A stretch of DNA of 64,000 bases from Owenia fusiformis (GCA_903813345.2 CAIIXF020000010.1:11911181-11975180), one strand, 5' to 3'. Shown: positions 1-15,300, counted from the first letter of the stretch. Numbers and translations: made by a program. Notes: a model not told the origin generated them from the sequence alone.

Positions 1-138
1 ATCCTTATTATTTATGAAGAAGGAACTGAAAATAACGTGAAATGATTAATTGTCAAGCCGTGGTGCCAAATCACATTCAAAACCTCAAAAAACATTTTAT
101 TTAGATTTTCTGTATTAAGTTATTCATTTTAATTTCAG

Positions 139-320
139 CTTGTCCATCCTCTTGTGGCACGCAGGGTTGCTTTTATGATAGTAATACGAATAGGAAGACA
201 TGCTGTTCAAAAGATTGTCGTGGCGGCTGTACTGGTCCATTGGCAAGACAGTGTAAAGCATGTGTCAAGTTTATCCATCAAGGCGTATGTGTCCCTCGCT
301 GTCCACCCCACACTTTGATT
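139..320 (+). CDS. INSR: INSR exon: Cys-rich (furin-like) region, first part
   Basis: It follows a TTTCAG acceptor and ends at a GTAAGT donor. Sixty residues carry 14 cysteines in furin-like spacing ([17 protein letters not shown]). The exon enters in phase 1, so one base of its first codon lies in an upstream exon outside the window. Confidence 0.93.
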
Positions 321-3300
321 GTAAGTAAAGATTTCTAACTTCAAAGTAACCTTTCCCAAAAAGGTAACTGATTAAAAGAGAGAGAAGTGGGTACAGGATC
401 TTGTTTGTATTTTTCTTTTCGCCATATTTTGGTGAGCAATACCTCATGTTAATGAACCATAATATGTGGGCCTAATTAAGGATACTACATGTACTGTGTC
501 CTAAAGTCTGAGAAATCCTTTTGCACTTACAGTATAGAGATAGACGCTGCATATCAAAAGAGGAGTGTAAGGATCCTTACCTGAGAGGTCATGACAAGAA
601 GAGGAACTTTAAAATCTTCAAAAATGAAAAGGAAGAGGGCTTGTGTCTTCCGGAATGTCCAAGTGGCTATATGGACGATCCCAAGGACTCGCACAAGTGT
701 GTGGCTTGCAAGTCATCTTGCCCAAAAGGTATGTACACACATTTTATTTGAAAAAATCCCTAGATTATTTAGTTTCACATTATTTTTTATAATATTTTAT
801 CAAAGCATTAGAATCAACAACAGCTTATTGGCTTAACTCTAATTATATTGATATTTGGTCATATTCTAAAATGAGAAAATTTTTGGGAAAATTTGAAATG
901 TTGAATCATTGCAAATGTGTTTGTTGGAATTATCCAATAACATGTTTTTATCTCACATTTGTAATTGTGTTTCGTAACTTGTACATACTTCGAATAAATA
1001 ATTTAGCATTTAAAGCATCGTTGATATTATATATTGCAATCATAACAGTAATATTGCACATGCATATGAAATACTGGTCAAAATATTACCTCTTTGTGAA
1101 ACTTAAGACAAATTTCACATTTGCATATTATTGTTAGAATAAAACTAAGTTCCTTCCTATCATTCTTGAACTGATACCCTTATAACATTGATTTATTACA
1201 TGGCAATGAACTCAAAGAAAATTCATACAAACAAGCCGTATATATCGATTAATATAACAACCTCTATTTAGACCCAGAACTTTGTTTACTTATTATCGAA
1301 TAACGCTCTTGGATTTCTATTCAATTCTATTTTCACTGGAAATTTGCCATTGTAGACAATAGAAATTTTGTAAACATTTGCATTTCGGTATTAGCTTTTC
1401 TTTTGTTATTGAGGGAGTTATTGAGGGATAGATGGCGTCATTTTGTTGTTTTAGTCGGTTATAATTGAGCATGATTCTCAGTTGTTGAAGTAAGCTTTTT
1501 TCGTTCACCTTTAATATCAGATGATTTATTATTAGTTAATTTATCATTGTCAGGTTGCGTCTAAGATCGGTCTTTCTCAAGTATCCTATAATTGGATGCA
1601 TTTTATACTTCCTGTTTTCCTCATGAATCGGAAGTCGCAAATTTGAAGGTGATGAAAATAGCGAAGAAATTATTTACTTATTAATGTTATCATGAAAGTA
1701 ATGGTTTACGAATGCGAACAAATTGAAGATCAGTTCTTTAATGAGTTTTAATGAAGTCTTGATTAAAGGGAGTATACTGAACGTTTTAAGTAGACATAGG
1801 GTTGAAGGTGTGAAATCTTTGCTCAAGTGATTAAAGCTAAGCTTGTATTCGCAAATGCAACTAACGCCTGTGTGCTACCGGATTAACCTACTATTTCACG
1901 ACCAACTCATTTAAATGGAATGAATGGAATAGTGACAGGTACTATTCATATTTAAATGAAATAGTAGGTTAATCCGGTAGCCGGCAGGTGTTAGTTGCAT
2001 TTGCGAATACAAGCTTAGTGTTGATATTTGATATTTAAGAGGCGATATAATGATATCATATGAAATGAATTGATGTTGGGTTTATCCCATGATTGAAATC
2101 AAAAATTTAAAAAAACTTTAAGAAAAAACTTAAAAACTAAAAATTCAAATCATACAGATATGTGGCTAATAAATGATATCCGCCTCATATGGGGCTGAAA
2201 GAATATCACATTCATCTCCATAATATCAAAAACATCACTCACTGTTATTGTACATGCAGGTATTTGTGGGATATCCATTTTGAGGAATATTGTTTTTATC
2301 TATGAGGTGATATTGATATCTGCACGAGAGAGCAAAGCGAACGAGTGCATATATCAATATCACCGAGTAGATTAAAATGATATTCTGAAAAAATCATAGG
2401 ATGTTTTTATTATCCTACACTTACAAGGAGTGTACTAAATGAATAATATCATTGCAAAATGAATTTCATGCCAAATAGAGTCAATTTGGCGGGAAATCAA
2501 CAAAAGAGTATATCGTCACAGTATCCTCCGCATATTGTGTTTTCCGGAGTATATCGTCACAATATCCTCCACATATTGGTTTTCCAGAGTATATCGTGGC
2601 GATATCCTCCGGTTATTCATTTTGCCAATAGATATAGGAATATAGGAATATCCTATGGTTTTGAAAAAATATCATTTATATCCATGAGTGGATATTGATA
2701 TCTTCATGACTGAGCACAAACCATCGAAACCATTGAATATCTTTTTTTTTGTCACCATCGAATATCACTTTTGAAACCAACGAATATCACTTTTTAATAA
2801 GTGATATTCGATGATTTGAAAGTGATATTTGATGGTTTGGGAATTTTTTGCTAAAATGTGATATCTTGATCCGCATATGAAATATCATGTCTTCATGTGA
2901 TATTCGTGAAATTCCCAAACCATCTATATCCTTTTAACCATGGAGTAAAACACCATAATTGTGGAACTTCAATGTCTTGTTCTGTTTCAGTTTGCCAAGC
3001 TTCGTGGATAACCAGTGTGTCTTCTGCAGAGAAACTGAAAGGCTGTACCATCATCAATGGATCTTTAGAACTCCAGATTACAAGTGAAGGAGGAGGTATG
3101 CTACTAATTAACATAATTCCATTCGATTATTGCAGACATTCAAATACTGAATAAGTTCTCTTAGATTACAAAGAAAAAGAGTGTACTTTTCATCTAATCA
3201 TGTGATATTTTTTTAATCAAAAACAATTAAAATGTGTTCAGTTAAAATTGAATTTTAATTTTTTCTTCATGATTTTAAAACATAATGTTTATGGGGATTC

Positions 3301-6300
3301 TAACTGGGATCATATTTCAACAAAATTGATTTTTAAAGTTGATGGACAGTTTCTAAAATCACATTTATTATGTAATTTCAAATACATGTAATGCTTTATT
3401 ACCTTATTAGGAAGTATGGGCTCGGAACTTGAAAAGAGTCTTGGAAAAATTGAGAGAGTGACGCACTACGTCAAAATTATACGCTCCTATGCTCTGATGT
3501 CTCTCAGCTTCTTGAAGAGCTTGAAACAAATAGATGGTGTCAGTCTAGAAAATGAAGAAAATGGGTATGATTCACACCAGTCTCGGATATTTCGAATTTT
3601 TTACAATTTTGATCTATTTATATTTCCTGGTTATAAATGCATGCACAAATATATGCCATTCCCCAAAAAGTTTAGATTGATTTTCTGGTTGTTTAATATT
3701 TTTAATCCAAATTAGACAATTTGCGCCGTATTGGAGATTGTTTCAGGGGATTTGGAATGATAATTGTCTCATTATCATATCATCTGACAAAAGGCAATAT
3801 GAATGAAAAACATCTTGCAAAATTAAAAAAAAAAGAAATTTTTTTGTCAGCTGCTTATGGAACACCTATACCTTAGTAATCTAGTCGTAATTTGAAGGAA
3901 GATGTTTGTCTATTTAAGATTCTTAGTTTATTACTAAATGAAGACATAATGAATTACAGCCTATATTAAAATAAATAAGTTTTGAAAATCACATTTTAAC
4001 ATGTGTTATTTTCTTACATGTAGGTACGCACTTTACCTGCTTGACAATGAGAATCTACAAGAGATTTGGGATATTGAGACACATCCAAAACTAGAAATCA
4101 AGCATGGCAAAGTCTTCTTCCATTCCAATCGAAAACTTTGCCATAGTAAGATATTAACATTCCTGAATGACTCTGTTATAATGGACCCTAGAGTAAAGAA
4201 GAGCCACGACACCAACGACATCTCGGATAAATCCAACGGCGATCAGAACACATGTGAGTTCGAGAATTAAAAAGCGATGTTAATACATAATATCATTTTT
4301 TCAGGTCAGACACAATCATAATCATTCTTTGCAGAATATTATTTCAGTATTGAGGCATTAATACCCTAATATCCATCTGAATATTTCATCTGAGATCATT
4401 TAAATAATCTTAAAATTCTTGAACTTTCTTATATTTCTTTGTATCAATTGACTGTTCTATTACATTACGTTTAATCATGTTTAATATATCATCTACTTAA
4501 CCCATATAAAAGTTTTAAACATTTGCAAGTTTTCAAATTTCTACAAATCTTTAACGTACATTTCTATGTCCCCACTACATTGTATGGGGATATATTGTTG
4601 GCCTAAGTCTGTATGTATGTCTGAACAACATTTTGCGTAGTTCACCATTTAACAGAAACAATTACAACTTTATTTCAACTCCTCGTCTTCGATGTTTTCT
4701 TTAAATCTTTTAAAACCCAGTTGATTCAAGAACCAAGATCCCTGCACCGCATTTTGAATGATTGAATAGCCTTTGCTTTATCATGGTTTCTTTTAATGTA
4801 TTATGATGAATTAGTCTTTTATTTCAAAATTAAATGAATCTAATGTAAATCTGACAGTTTTTAAGAATGAATTTATAGAGCTGATTGACTTTTGGGTGGC
4901 CATCTTTTTTTGGTGGCCATTTTTTGATAAATCTCGTCATCACCATTGATGTAAAACCATAATGCCTTATGTTTCTGTTTGATGGTGTGATTTATTTCAT
5001 GTCATTTGCCTTCTTGAGTTTATGAAAGAAAGTTTGACAGTGGGCTCAAGCCTATTTATGGAGACTAATAAATGATTATCCAAAGGTGGAGGAAACATAT
5101 TGTACACTATGTGTCCATGTATAGATTTGTATGAAGTTACAATAGCCTAGATTTTGAAAGATGAATTCATTAATTATGTAATCTAAAATCCAATTTTAAT
5201 TTTACATTTTTGCATTTTTCCCGTTTTTGTTTTTAACAACTGAGAGAATTAAAGAGCACCATTATTCAGCACCATCTATTTCTGGAGCGGTTATGGTTTT
5301 TGTTCACATATCACAATAGTGCCATTAATGTAGGGAAAGCCTTTTAACACACCCATATCATATTTTTCCTTTTGGTTATATATGTTTTTTCATAATATGA
5401 TGCTCGTTTGTTTCTTGTGGAAGTTGTGTTTGGGATGGTTTTTAAACTACATTACTAACTCTTGGAGAGTACATACTGTTTAGCAGCATCAGTAGGTATA
5501 GCTTAGGAAATGTCCATTTTGTGTTTTTTTGGTAATAATTTGGTAATTCTTTTTCTTTTCAAGTATTTAGTAGCTTTTTTGTTCATTCATTCAGAATTCA
5601 GGTATCTCATGGAAATCATAATCAATACTGTATGAAGCCTGGGTTCATTTAGTCACCGCATGGTAGAGAGATGCATTTCCACCATGAATGTTAGTTCGGG
5701 ACCCGTATTCATACACTTCTAAAAATTCACACTTAGTAGGATGTGAATACTTCCAGTCTATCCTGTATTACCATTGTCTTTGATCATAAGGAAAAGGGGC
5801 AAATTTTGAGATCGTGTCTTGTAGATTGCCTCTGTAGGTTTATGCTGAATATTAATTGTTTGGAAATTATTCCCTATCCAGGATTACTCACTTCTTATAT
5901 TTGGTGAACCTTTTTATGAATAGATTTCACAGGTATTTGAAATCATGAAGGAAAAATGTAAATTGAGCCCTATGTCTTTGAGCCCTATATGCTTCTAACT
6001 AAACTCCAGGTTTTTTTCTTCTAAAATGCCTGTTTTTAATGCTTTATAGTATTGTAAATTAGCAATGCATGGACGCTTCTTTTTAATGATAGGCTTCAAG
6101 TCACTGTTCATACTTGTCATGAATACCACATTGCTCAATTTAATGTTTCAAAGCTCACTGCTAGTGGCCGACAGCTCACAGTTTATGACATCACGCTCAT
6201 TGTTACTGACAAAAAGTTCACTGTTTCTAATATTGCCCATTATTAGTGGCCTATAATTTACTGTTATGGTGTCACACTAACCGCTAGTGACATCAAGTTT

Positions 6301-9300
6301 ACTATTAATTGCATCACGCTCATTGTTAATAAAATCAAGCTCACTGCTATTAGGCCTCAAGCTCCTGTTTATGGCCTAAAGCTCCTTTTTATATGATATC
6401 AAGCTCACTGAAGTATTGGTCTCAAGCTCCTTGATATGTAACATCAAGTTCCATGTTATATGACCTTGAGTTCATTTTGATATTTCCCAATCTGTTATGT
6501 AATTTCAAGATTTCGTTGATATCACCTATTTATTTCTACAATTTCAGTTTCATAAAGTTACAGTATAAAGCAAACATGGATGTAGTTACTGTATTTCATA
6601 GTTTATATTTGTAATTTCCTCCTAAACTAATTATTCATCAAGCAATAACAAAACTTCAGTTGATCTGTTAATTTCCATTTGTTCTAAAAAGATTCTGAAA
6701 TCGAGCCATTTTCAGATTCCTTTATTGAATTCAGTCTTTTTGCAAGTTTTTGCATATATATTTGCAGATATTTTTTCTAGTTTATATACGAGTTTATATG
6801 GAATTATTTTTTTCTTGATTTAGAAAGTATCAGTGATGCAGTAATAGCAGTAGTTGATGTGATGTTTTATGATATTTTTTCTGTCAAATTGCTTAATATT
6901 TTATTCGTGGTGCTGCTGATAAATCGTTGCATTGATTTTTCTGCATGTATTTCAATATAGGCTGAAACGGAAGATATTTCTGCTAGATATATAATGTTGT
7001 GACATTTAAATTGGATTATGAACTAAGAGAATTGAACCCTTGAATGTTATTAAAACTATAAGCATGGGGACTAAATCATTCATTGATTATGTCTTTAGCA
7101 TGCTAAATTAAGTTTCTGTATTATTTTGCTCGAATGGATCACTGACCAGATTTTATTAACGATAACCCATGCATTTGGGCTTCAAATGTCTTGGGGTTGT
7201 ATTTTTTCGAAAAAGTGTCCGGGACCCTTTCTCGAAAATGTTTCAAGGGGCTGTTTAACAAAAATTAGTTAATGTTCTATGATATCACAGGGTAACTAAG
7301 CAGGTGTTGTTGTATGTTTAATTTGCCTGTGATGTAACCTTGGTAACGGTTGTGATGTAATCTGTGCAGGTTCTGTCACTCAGCTGATAGTGAATGTATC
7401 AAGAGTTGCGAACTCAACAGCCATCTTGGAGTGGAATGCCTTTGATCCCCCTGACTCAAGGGAACTACTGAGTTATGGGGTATTTTATAGAGAAGCGTGA
7501 GTATTAGCTAATAGAAGGGCAGTCTTGGGCCTGTTGCTTCTGTGATCCTAGACTACGGGCCCTTGTTGGTTGTGTATAGGCAGCTGTTCTCTTAATATGT
7601 GAATCCTCTCACTATATACAGCTGTTGGTACATCGTGAACTGCAGCTGTAATGGCAGAAACGAGAGTAATCTGTACACCTATACATATAGAGCGCTTATA
7701 TGATGCAAAATATTGTAAAAATTCACTTTTTATCTGCATGTTGGTTTTATATGGTGAGAAGGTTTATCAATTATGTTCTTTATGTGTGTTGAGCATGCTT
7801 CGCTTTTCTATTACTTAACTTGTAAACTGGAGTAGGTGTCCCACTTTCTTATCTTCCAAATGAATGTAACCATGGTTAAAACACTCGCATCATAAGATAT
7901 AAACCAATCAAAATACCCCATTTGGGCTTGTTTTACTTTGTTGATATGGTAACTAAATTACATCATCATACCAAAAACAAATAGCTGACCAGTTACCATA
8001 AATAGAGATATTGTCTTGGGTGTTTATATCTATTGACTTGAGTTGTTTTATCATTGGTTACCATGCTTATACTAACTTTTTGCATTCGGCACTGCTGTCC
8101 CCCCAACCAAGATCCTCGCCCCTCCTATAATAATCATACCCTTGAGGGAGTTACAGGATCTTGTGTAGGGTTTAGTTAAGCAACTATAGGGCTAATTGGG
8201 GTGATGTAAATTACATGTATATACTTTAAAGCAATGATTTTAAAAATGATAAACCTATCATGTAATTTACTGGTGTGATTATCTAACCCAGCGCTATGCA
8301 AATGCCGTCCATGTTACTAGAGGCTTCACAAACATTCTCTAAGGTATTCATGCATAGCATTATAACAGCAGCATAATCTTGATGATAAAGCAGCTGCAAA
8401 TCCCCCCCCCTCCCACTTCACTGGTCTGTACCAATGTCACCAGGTAATTGATGTATCTCTATATGAACGTTGTCTTATTATTTCTCCCCTCAAAGGCGTC
8501 TTAAGCAAGTTAAAGGTACAAGTAACTGCAGTGATGACCGTGGCGGCGACTATCATGTGGAACCAATTCAAAATTGCTGACATGAGAGAACTTCTCAGCT
8601 ATGGGCTATTTTATCGGGAGGCGTAAGTATTTTATAGAGCGTTATCCTCAGTTCCACATCTTTCCACCAGAGTTCATAAACTAATACTTCTACTCATCTC
8701 ACGTCATGTGATGTCATCCATCGATGCATTGTTATATGACATCATTGTTTTGTTACATACACAAAATATTGCCACGTTATCTCATGATTTAAAAAATCAC
8801 TTTGTTATAGTTTTTGTCACATTTTCTCAAAATATGAGGACATTTGATGTCAATTTTCAAAAAAAATTAAAAAGATTTTCTCGATGTAGTGTGGTTTTAA
8901 TTACAGAAAGTTTAACGGACTCATCAAGAAGATGTTCTCCATTTTTGTCTTCTTGTAGCTTAGCACCTTAAATTCAACATTGTAGCCACCAAGGAAACAT
9001 TTAGCAATACCAATAGAAAGTATTTACTATTTAATTCAGGCCTGTAGCCTTTCTTTTAAAATCATGCAGTTTTTCAACATTCTGAGCACTTTTCACATGA
9101 TTTTTTTCCCCAAACTGTCAGAAAGCTCCCTCCCCGTTGGCAAATTCCCGGCTAAAACCCCCCTTAGTAAAACCGCCCCCCCCCCAAGTAAATCCTGGCT
9201 ACAGGCCTGTAAATATTCTTGGTTTTAGCTAGGTATAATTGATTTTACCAATCTTCGTTCTTCACCTGTAACATGTCACAGGTGTTATGTACATACATTG

Positions 9301-12300
9301 GACAATTTTTTCATCAATTTCACTCCAGATCGAAAGTTCAGCTCAAATAGATCCGTACTATTTTATTCTTCATACCCAGTACTAACAAAAGCCAACCCCT
9401 GTTTTCTTTCTTATTGCTATAGTAGTTAGAATACAGTATATTTCTTAATCTTATCCGCATTTACATTACTATAAAATAATTAAATGCTTGTATAGTAGAA
9501 GTGAATTCACAAACATTAATTCCTTGTTGATTTGTGACAGACACATTAATATGGCTTAACACATTGTAAACAAAAGTTCTGTATATGTAAACAAAACTTC
9601 TAATTGTGAGTCCTTTCAAGTTAAATGTTCTCAAGATTTCTAAACTGTTCACATAGTCTTTGTGGTTCACATAGTGATTGTAGTCCTTATAGTTCCATGT
9701 TAGTTATTGTATATATAATTTACAGCACAGCTGTTTATAAGATGCACATACGAGATTTTAGTGATAATTTTTTGATAGTATAATAGAGGGATGGCTTTTC
9801 AAAACAGGTGAACCTATGTTCTGTGCAAGGCCACCACTTTGATATCGTCCCTTCATTACTGCTAATTTGTATTTGTGAAAATAAACATCAATTTGATATA
9901 GTCCCTTCACCACTGCTAACATGCATTAGTGAAGATTAGCATATCATTTTGATAAAGTCCATTCACCACTGCTAATTTGCATTAGTGAAAATAAAGATAT
10001 CAATTTGATAAAGTCCATTCACCTCTGCTATTTGCATTAGGGAAAATAACCATATCAATTTGATACAATCCCTTCACTCTAGTCCCACTCAAAGTACACA
10101 TTTTAAATCAGGGGGTTAACTCCAGAGTTCAAAGATGACATAATGCTTATAATGTAAATCTGTATTGAGATGACGTATGTCTCTGATTGCCAAAATTGAA
10201 AAACAAAAATTTTCTAATAACGTTTCGAATAATATAATGTTAATTCCTGGCGTGTTAACCAACATCATAGCTTGTTATTTCAAATCAAGATAAAGAAAGA
10301 GTAAATAATATGCTTACATTGGTTAAAACATCACAACAACGCGTTATATTAAAAAACTAACTGGTGAGAGTTTGCACAAACGAAGGTTGTACACAAGAAA
10401 CGTAATATGTCAGTCATCGCAAGAGCCCTGGGGGTTTCCCCGTCTTCATATTAAATACAACAATTATTTTCAACTCATGCTCGCTATGGACTACCTGGAA
10501 AATAGTACATGCATTGAAACCTAATGCTTAATGCTTTTGCTTATGATATGCTTTTAATTAATGAGTAAATGCTTAATTCACACACATTAATTGCAAGTAG
10601 ACTAATTGTTTAATTTGTTTCAGAGATATGACCAGAAGTTTTTAAATATTTTTGAATATATTGACCGATTCTTACTTTTCAGTCTTACCAATTTTTCTGC
10701 TCTGGGATTGTGTGAATTGAGGTCTAAGCTTTGAATGCTCATAGATTAATTCATTATGGTGCTTTATAAGGGGATGGTTTTCAAAATTCTACTGAAATTT
10801 GTATGGCTGCTTTGTGCCTGGAATTTGTCATATATGAATAAAGTCCTATGTAATTAAAGGTACATTTGCGCTTGTTGGAATCAAACATTAGACCTTGGGG
10901 GAGAAATTATTTTCAAAAAGCAGCATATTAAAGTTTAATATATTATAAGTTATTGAATGATTTGAAGTGCAATATAGGATATATTCAGCTCGAGAAATTC
11001 TATATTGGAACGAGAAAAAGTTTTAGGGTCCCATATTAAAGAAATTTATATTCAGTTTGAGATACTATGGGGAAATTCAAGTGATGGGGCAAAAACAGTC
11101 CCACCATCAAGATCTATAAAAAAATTCCAGCACAGCCTCAATTGCATTATAACAGAAGCAGTCAATACCATTCGCAAGCATGTTTTATTGACACATTAAA
11201 TAACATAATCATTGCTAGACATTAGACTTGTGAAATTCCAATGATTTAAACGCATTAAGGGCAACATTTGAAAGGCAAAACTAAAACATAAAAGATACAA
11301 GCAAATGAACTTACAAATAGTGAAGTTAACAAATGTTTTCTCTCAAAAATGTTTTTATTATCACTATGTAGGTCCTTTTTGCTTGATATTTGTTAGTTTA
11401 TTTGAGGCATGCATGGTCATTAGACATTATCACAGTATATTCTACCATGTATACAATGTATGTACATATGTATTTGCATGCACAACATTGTACATAGGGT
11501 TACTTTGTAGATATTCATCACAGTAATAAGGTTATGCATCATTGCATCAATGATATTTTTATTTGTTCAATTTAAATTTCATGCATATCATTAGGATGCT
11601 CACGTTTTTATTATTTTTTATTTAACGACTATTCTTTTTTAGAATTGTAATGATTCACATTATGCCATTTCATGTTATGTATTGTATTGTACTGTATTAT
11701 ACATACATTACTGTACCATTGTGTTATGGTATATTCCATGTTTAGCCCAATTAGATTTTTAAATACTTTCCATCAACCACTTTCAGGCCATTTAAGAATA
11801 TATCAAGGTACAGTGGGAGAGATGCCTGTGGATCAGAGGTGTAAGTATATTTCATTAACAAATCTTGAAAATATCAGGAAATTGTTCCTCATGAATTGTA
11901 TCTACAGTACATGTATTTACTAGGCTAAAAGTTAAGTTTTTATCATACCTTAGAAGTACCATATAGTCATCAAATTGGCATTCATCTCACTTTTCTTGTC
12001 TGCTCATTTCGAAACAAACTGTTATGTACATGTAGATTGATTTGAAATTGTCAGTGTGTATTTTTTATTTGAATATCTTGAACTTATTTGAATTTGGGAA
12101 TACTGGTAAAATTTAAGGCAGCCTGATTTTTGTGCACAATTTTTGTTCATTTTGAACTCCTATTATGAGTACAAATGATGTAATGTTAACTATAATTGAA
12201 ATACCTCTTGATGGATTTGGTTTATAAATGAATATTTCTTGTATGTTGTTTTGACGGAATGTGCAAATGAGGAACAGTTTCAGAAACCATTTTGTTTGGT

Positions 12301-15300
12301 GGATTTTGATACTTTGTAGAGTTAGTCTTTTTTTGTAATGTATGTAAATTCAGTTTGAATTTCCCTGTTGACTAACTGCCTTAATAATTTATTGATTTGA
12401 CGTTTTTAGTTGGAATATCAAAGACCAGGAAGTGACACAGGGTAACAATATTGTGTTCCTCCTTGTTGAGCTGAAGCCCTGGACTCAGTACGCCCTCTAT
12501 GTGAAGACATACTCAATCCGATCAGCAACAAATGGCGCTATTAGTGACATCATTTACTTCACAACTAAACCTGATACGCCCTCCTCTCCCCAAAATCTCG
12601 ATGTCCACAGCCGACAGAGAGAGTTGAAACTAACTTGGGAGAAGCCAGAGAGACCTAATGGCAATGTGACGACGTACAAGATCTACTATGTTAAGAGGAG
12701 GATTAACAAAGCTGAATATGACCTCAGAAATTACTGTGAGAATAGTAAGTGGCTAGTGCGTAATAGTTGTTGGTTAATTTACAATACTTCATGAAAAAAT
12801 TTCTGAAAAAGTCATTCATTGGCTTGTGGAGTTTATATCCAAATAAGACTCAGTTTTATATTTCGTATATAATACAGATTCCCTCGAAACATATGGTATA
12901 TGGGCTATGATAGCTCATAATAACCCCCTCAAACATAGGGTATATGGGCTATAATAGCTCATAATAACCCCCTCAAACATAAGGTATATGGGCTATGATT
13001 GCTCATAATAACCCCTCAAACATAAGGTATATGGGCTATGATAGCTCATAATAACCCACTCAAACGTAAGGTATATGGGCTATAATAGCTCATAATACCC
13101 CCCTCAAACATAAGGTATATGGGCTATGATAGCTCATAATAATCCCCTCAAACATAAGGTATATGGGCTATAATAGCTCATAATAACCCCCTCAAACATA
13201 AGGTATATGGGCTATGATGGCTCATAATAACCCCTCAAACATAAGGTATGTGGGCTATGATGGCTCATAATAACCCCCTCAAACATAAGGTATATGGGCT
13301 ATGATAGCTCATAATAACCCCCTCAAACGTAAGGTATATGGGCTATGATAGGTCATAATATCCCCCTCAAACATAAGGTATATGGGCTATGATAGCTCAT
13401 AATAACCCCCTCAAACATAAGGTATGTGGGCTATGATGGCTCATAATAACCCCCTCAAACATAAGGTATATGGGCTATGATAGCTCATAATTGCCCCCTC
13501 AAACATAAGGTATATGGGCTATGATAGCTCATAATAACCCCCTCAAACATAGGGTATATGGGCTATGATAGCTCATAATTGCCCCCTCAAACATAAGGTA
13601 TTTGGGCTATGATAGCTCATAATGTTTTGTAACCAAGTGTAAGGCGTGAGTGGGAACACGATTTAATATAAGATTACCATTGTATAGGAAATTAGGAGGA
13701 TTTAGTTTAGGAATTGAAATTTGTACCTATTAATAAAATTATGACCACTATGTCAGAGATTCTTATAAAGCACCCTGTAGGATCAATATGCTGTGATTCT
13801 TCATGAGCCCCCCCCCCCCTCCCAAAAAACATGATGCATGTATGAATGTGTCTGGAAATACAAAGAGATATAAGAACCCCCATATAGACCTTCGCTTGTG
13901 AGCACCGAAAACTTGGAAAAACACATTGAAGTCTAATGATGAAACTTATGTTACTGAAAAATAATAGAATGCATGTTCAAATCCAGAGAAAATGGTCCAA
14001 ATGCTCATAACTAATATATGTGTATTGCAGAACTGCGGCCAACAAAGCCTGATCAAGATGATGAGGAAGTCATTGAGGGAGAAGAGACAAACAAGACCAT
14101 GATAGATGAGAACTGCTGTTCTTGTGAGCCTGATGAGAAAACGGAAAAACGTGACAAAGCAGATGAAGATCGTGCGATGCGGATAAATCTGGAGAATTAC
14201 ATACATGATCAAGTCTACAAGCCACGGTTTGTCTTTGATTCAGCTTATTTGTTAAACTTCCTGTTTTATGTCTGGTTATTTGTGTTAAACAAGTACTGAA
14301 CCAACAAATAACTGTGATTCAAGTATTGAACCAACAAGTATTTCACAATAACTATGCCATAATTACAAACTGTTGCTCACTCCTCTCAGTTGAAAGTATT
14401 GAATTCAGTGAGTGAAAAGGATAATTCTGTAGGACTACAAAAGAATTACAAAATGACCCACATGTGAATTGTTATATATCAGGACCCTTCTATTTGCTTG
14501 AAATTATTCATAGTGCAAAACTTTGTACAAAACTTGTACAAAGAAAATAGACAGAATGACACTCATACTACCTTTAATAAGGGCTGGAACTTTTATTGAA
14601 AGTACCTCCATTTGTTCTACATGTATTTTTCAATTTGCCTGTTCAGGAATTCAAAGGAAACATCTGAGGGCAATGCAAGACATCTATTCCTCACATTTTT
14701 AAGAAGCATACATTGGATCATAAAAATACTAGTTTTACTCCCATTAAAGTAGAATGATGACAGCCATCGTAATTAAACCAATTTCATTTAACTTGCATGA
14801 AAATAAAATGACAGCCTTCATAATAAGACCAGTTCCATTCAACTCACATGAAAGTAGAATGATGACAGCAATCATAATTAGACCACTTTCATTCAACTCA
14901 CATGAAAGTAGAATGATGACAGCTATCATAATTAGACCAGTTTCATTCAACTCACTTGAAAGTATAATGATGACAGCTATCATAATTAGACCAGTTCCTT
15001 TCAACTCACATGAAAGTAAAATGATGACAGCCATCATAATTAGACCAGTTTCATTCAACTCACTTGAAAGTATAATGATGACAGGTATTATAATTAGACC
15101 AGTTCCATTCAACTCACATGAAAGTAAAATGATGACAGCCATCATAATTAGACCAGTTTCATTCAACTCACTTGCAAGTATAATGATGACAGCTATCATA
15201 ATTAGACCAGTTCCATTCAACTCACATGAAAGTAAAATGATGACAGCCATCATTATTAGACCACTTTCATTCAACTCGCATGAAAGTAGAATGATGACAG

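Larger units (their letters stand above)
729..2990 (+). other. INSR intron with fold-back element and ATATC-rich repeats
   Basis: No coding exon was seen. The intron holds a fold-back element (1837-2018) and a stretch from about 2260 to 2960 full of short GATATC/GAATATCAC motifs in both orientations, including a 40 bp triplicate (2506-2626). Confidence 0.6.
8623..11786 (+). other. INSR intron between FnIII-1 exons
   Basis: No third copy of the FnIII-1 exon was found. It holds a diverged transposon copy (9037-9209) and a 61 bp tandem repeat (9829-10080); the rest is AT-rich without visible features. Confidence 0.55.

Noticed and set aside
8623-11786. Search for a third copy of the duplicated FnIII-1 exon
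   Set aside because: No segment resembling RELLSYG or FYREA followed by a donor was found by eye.
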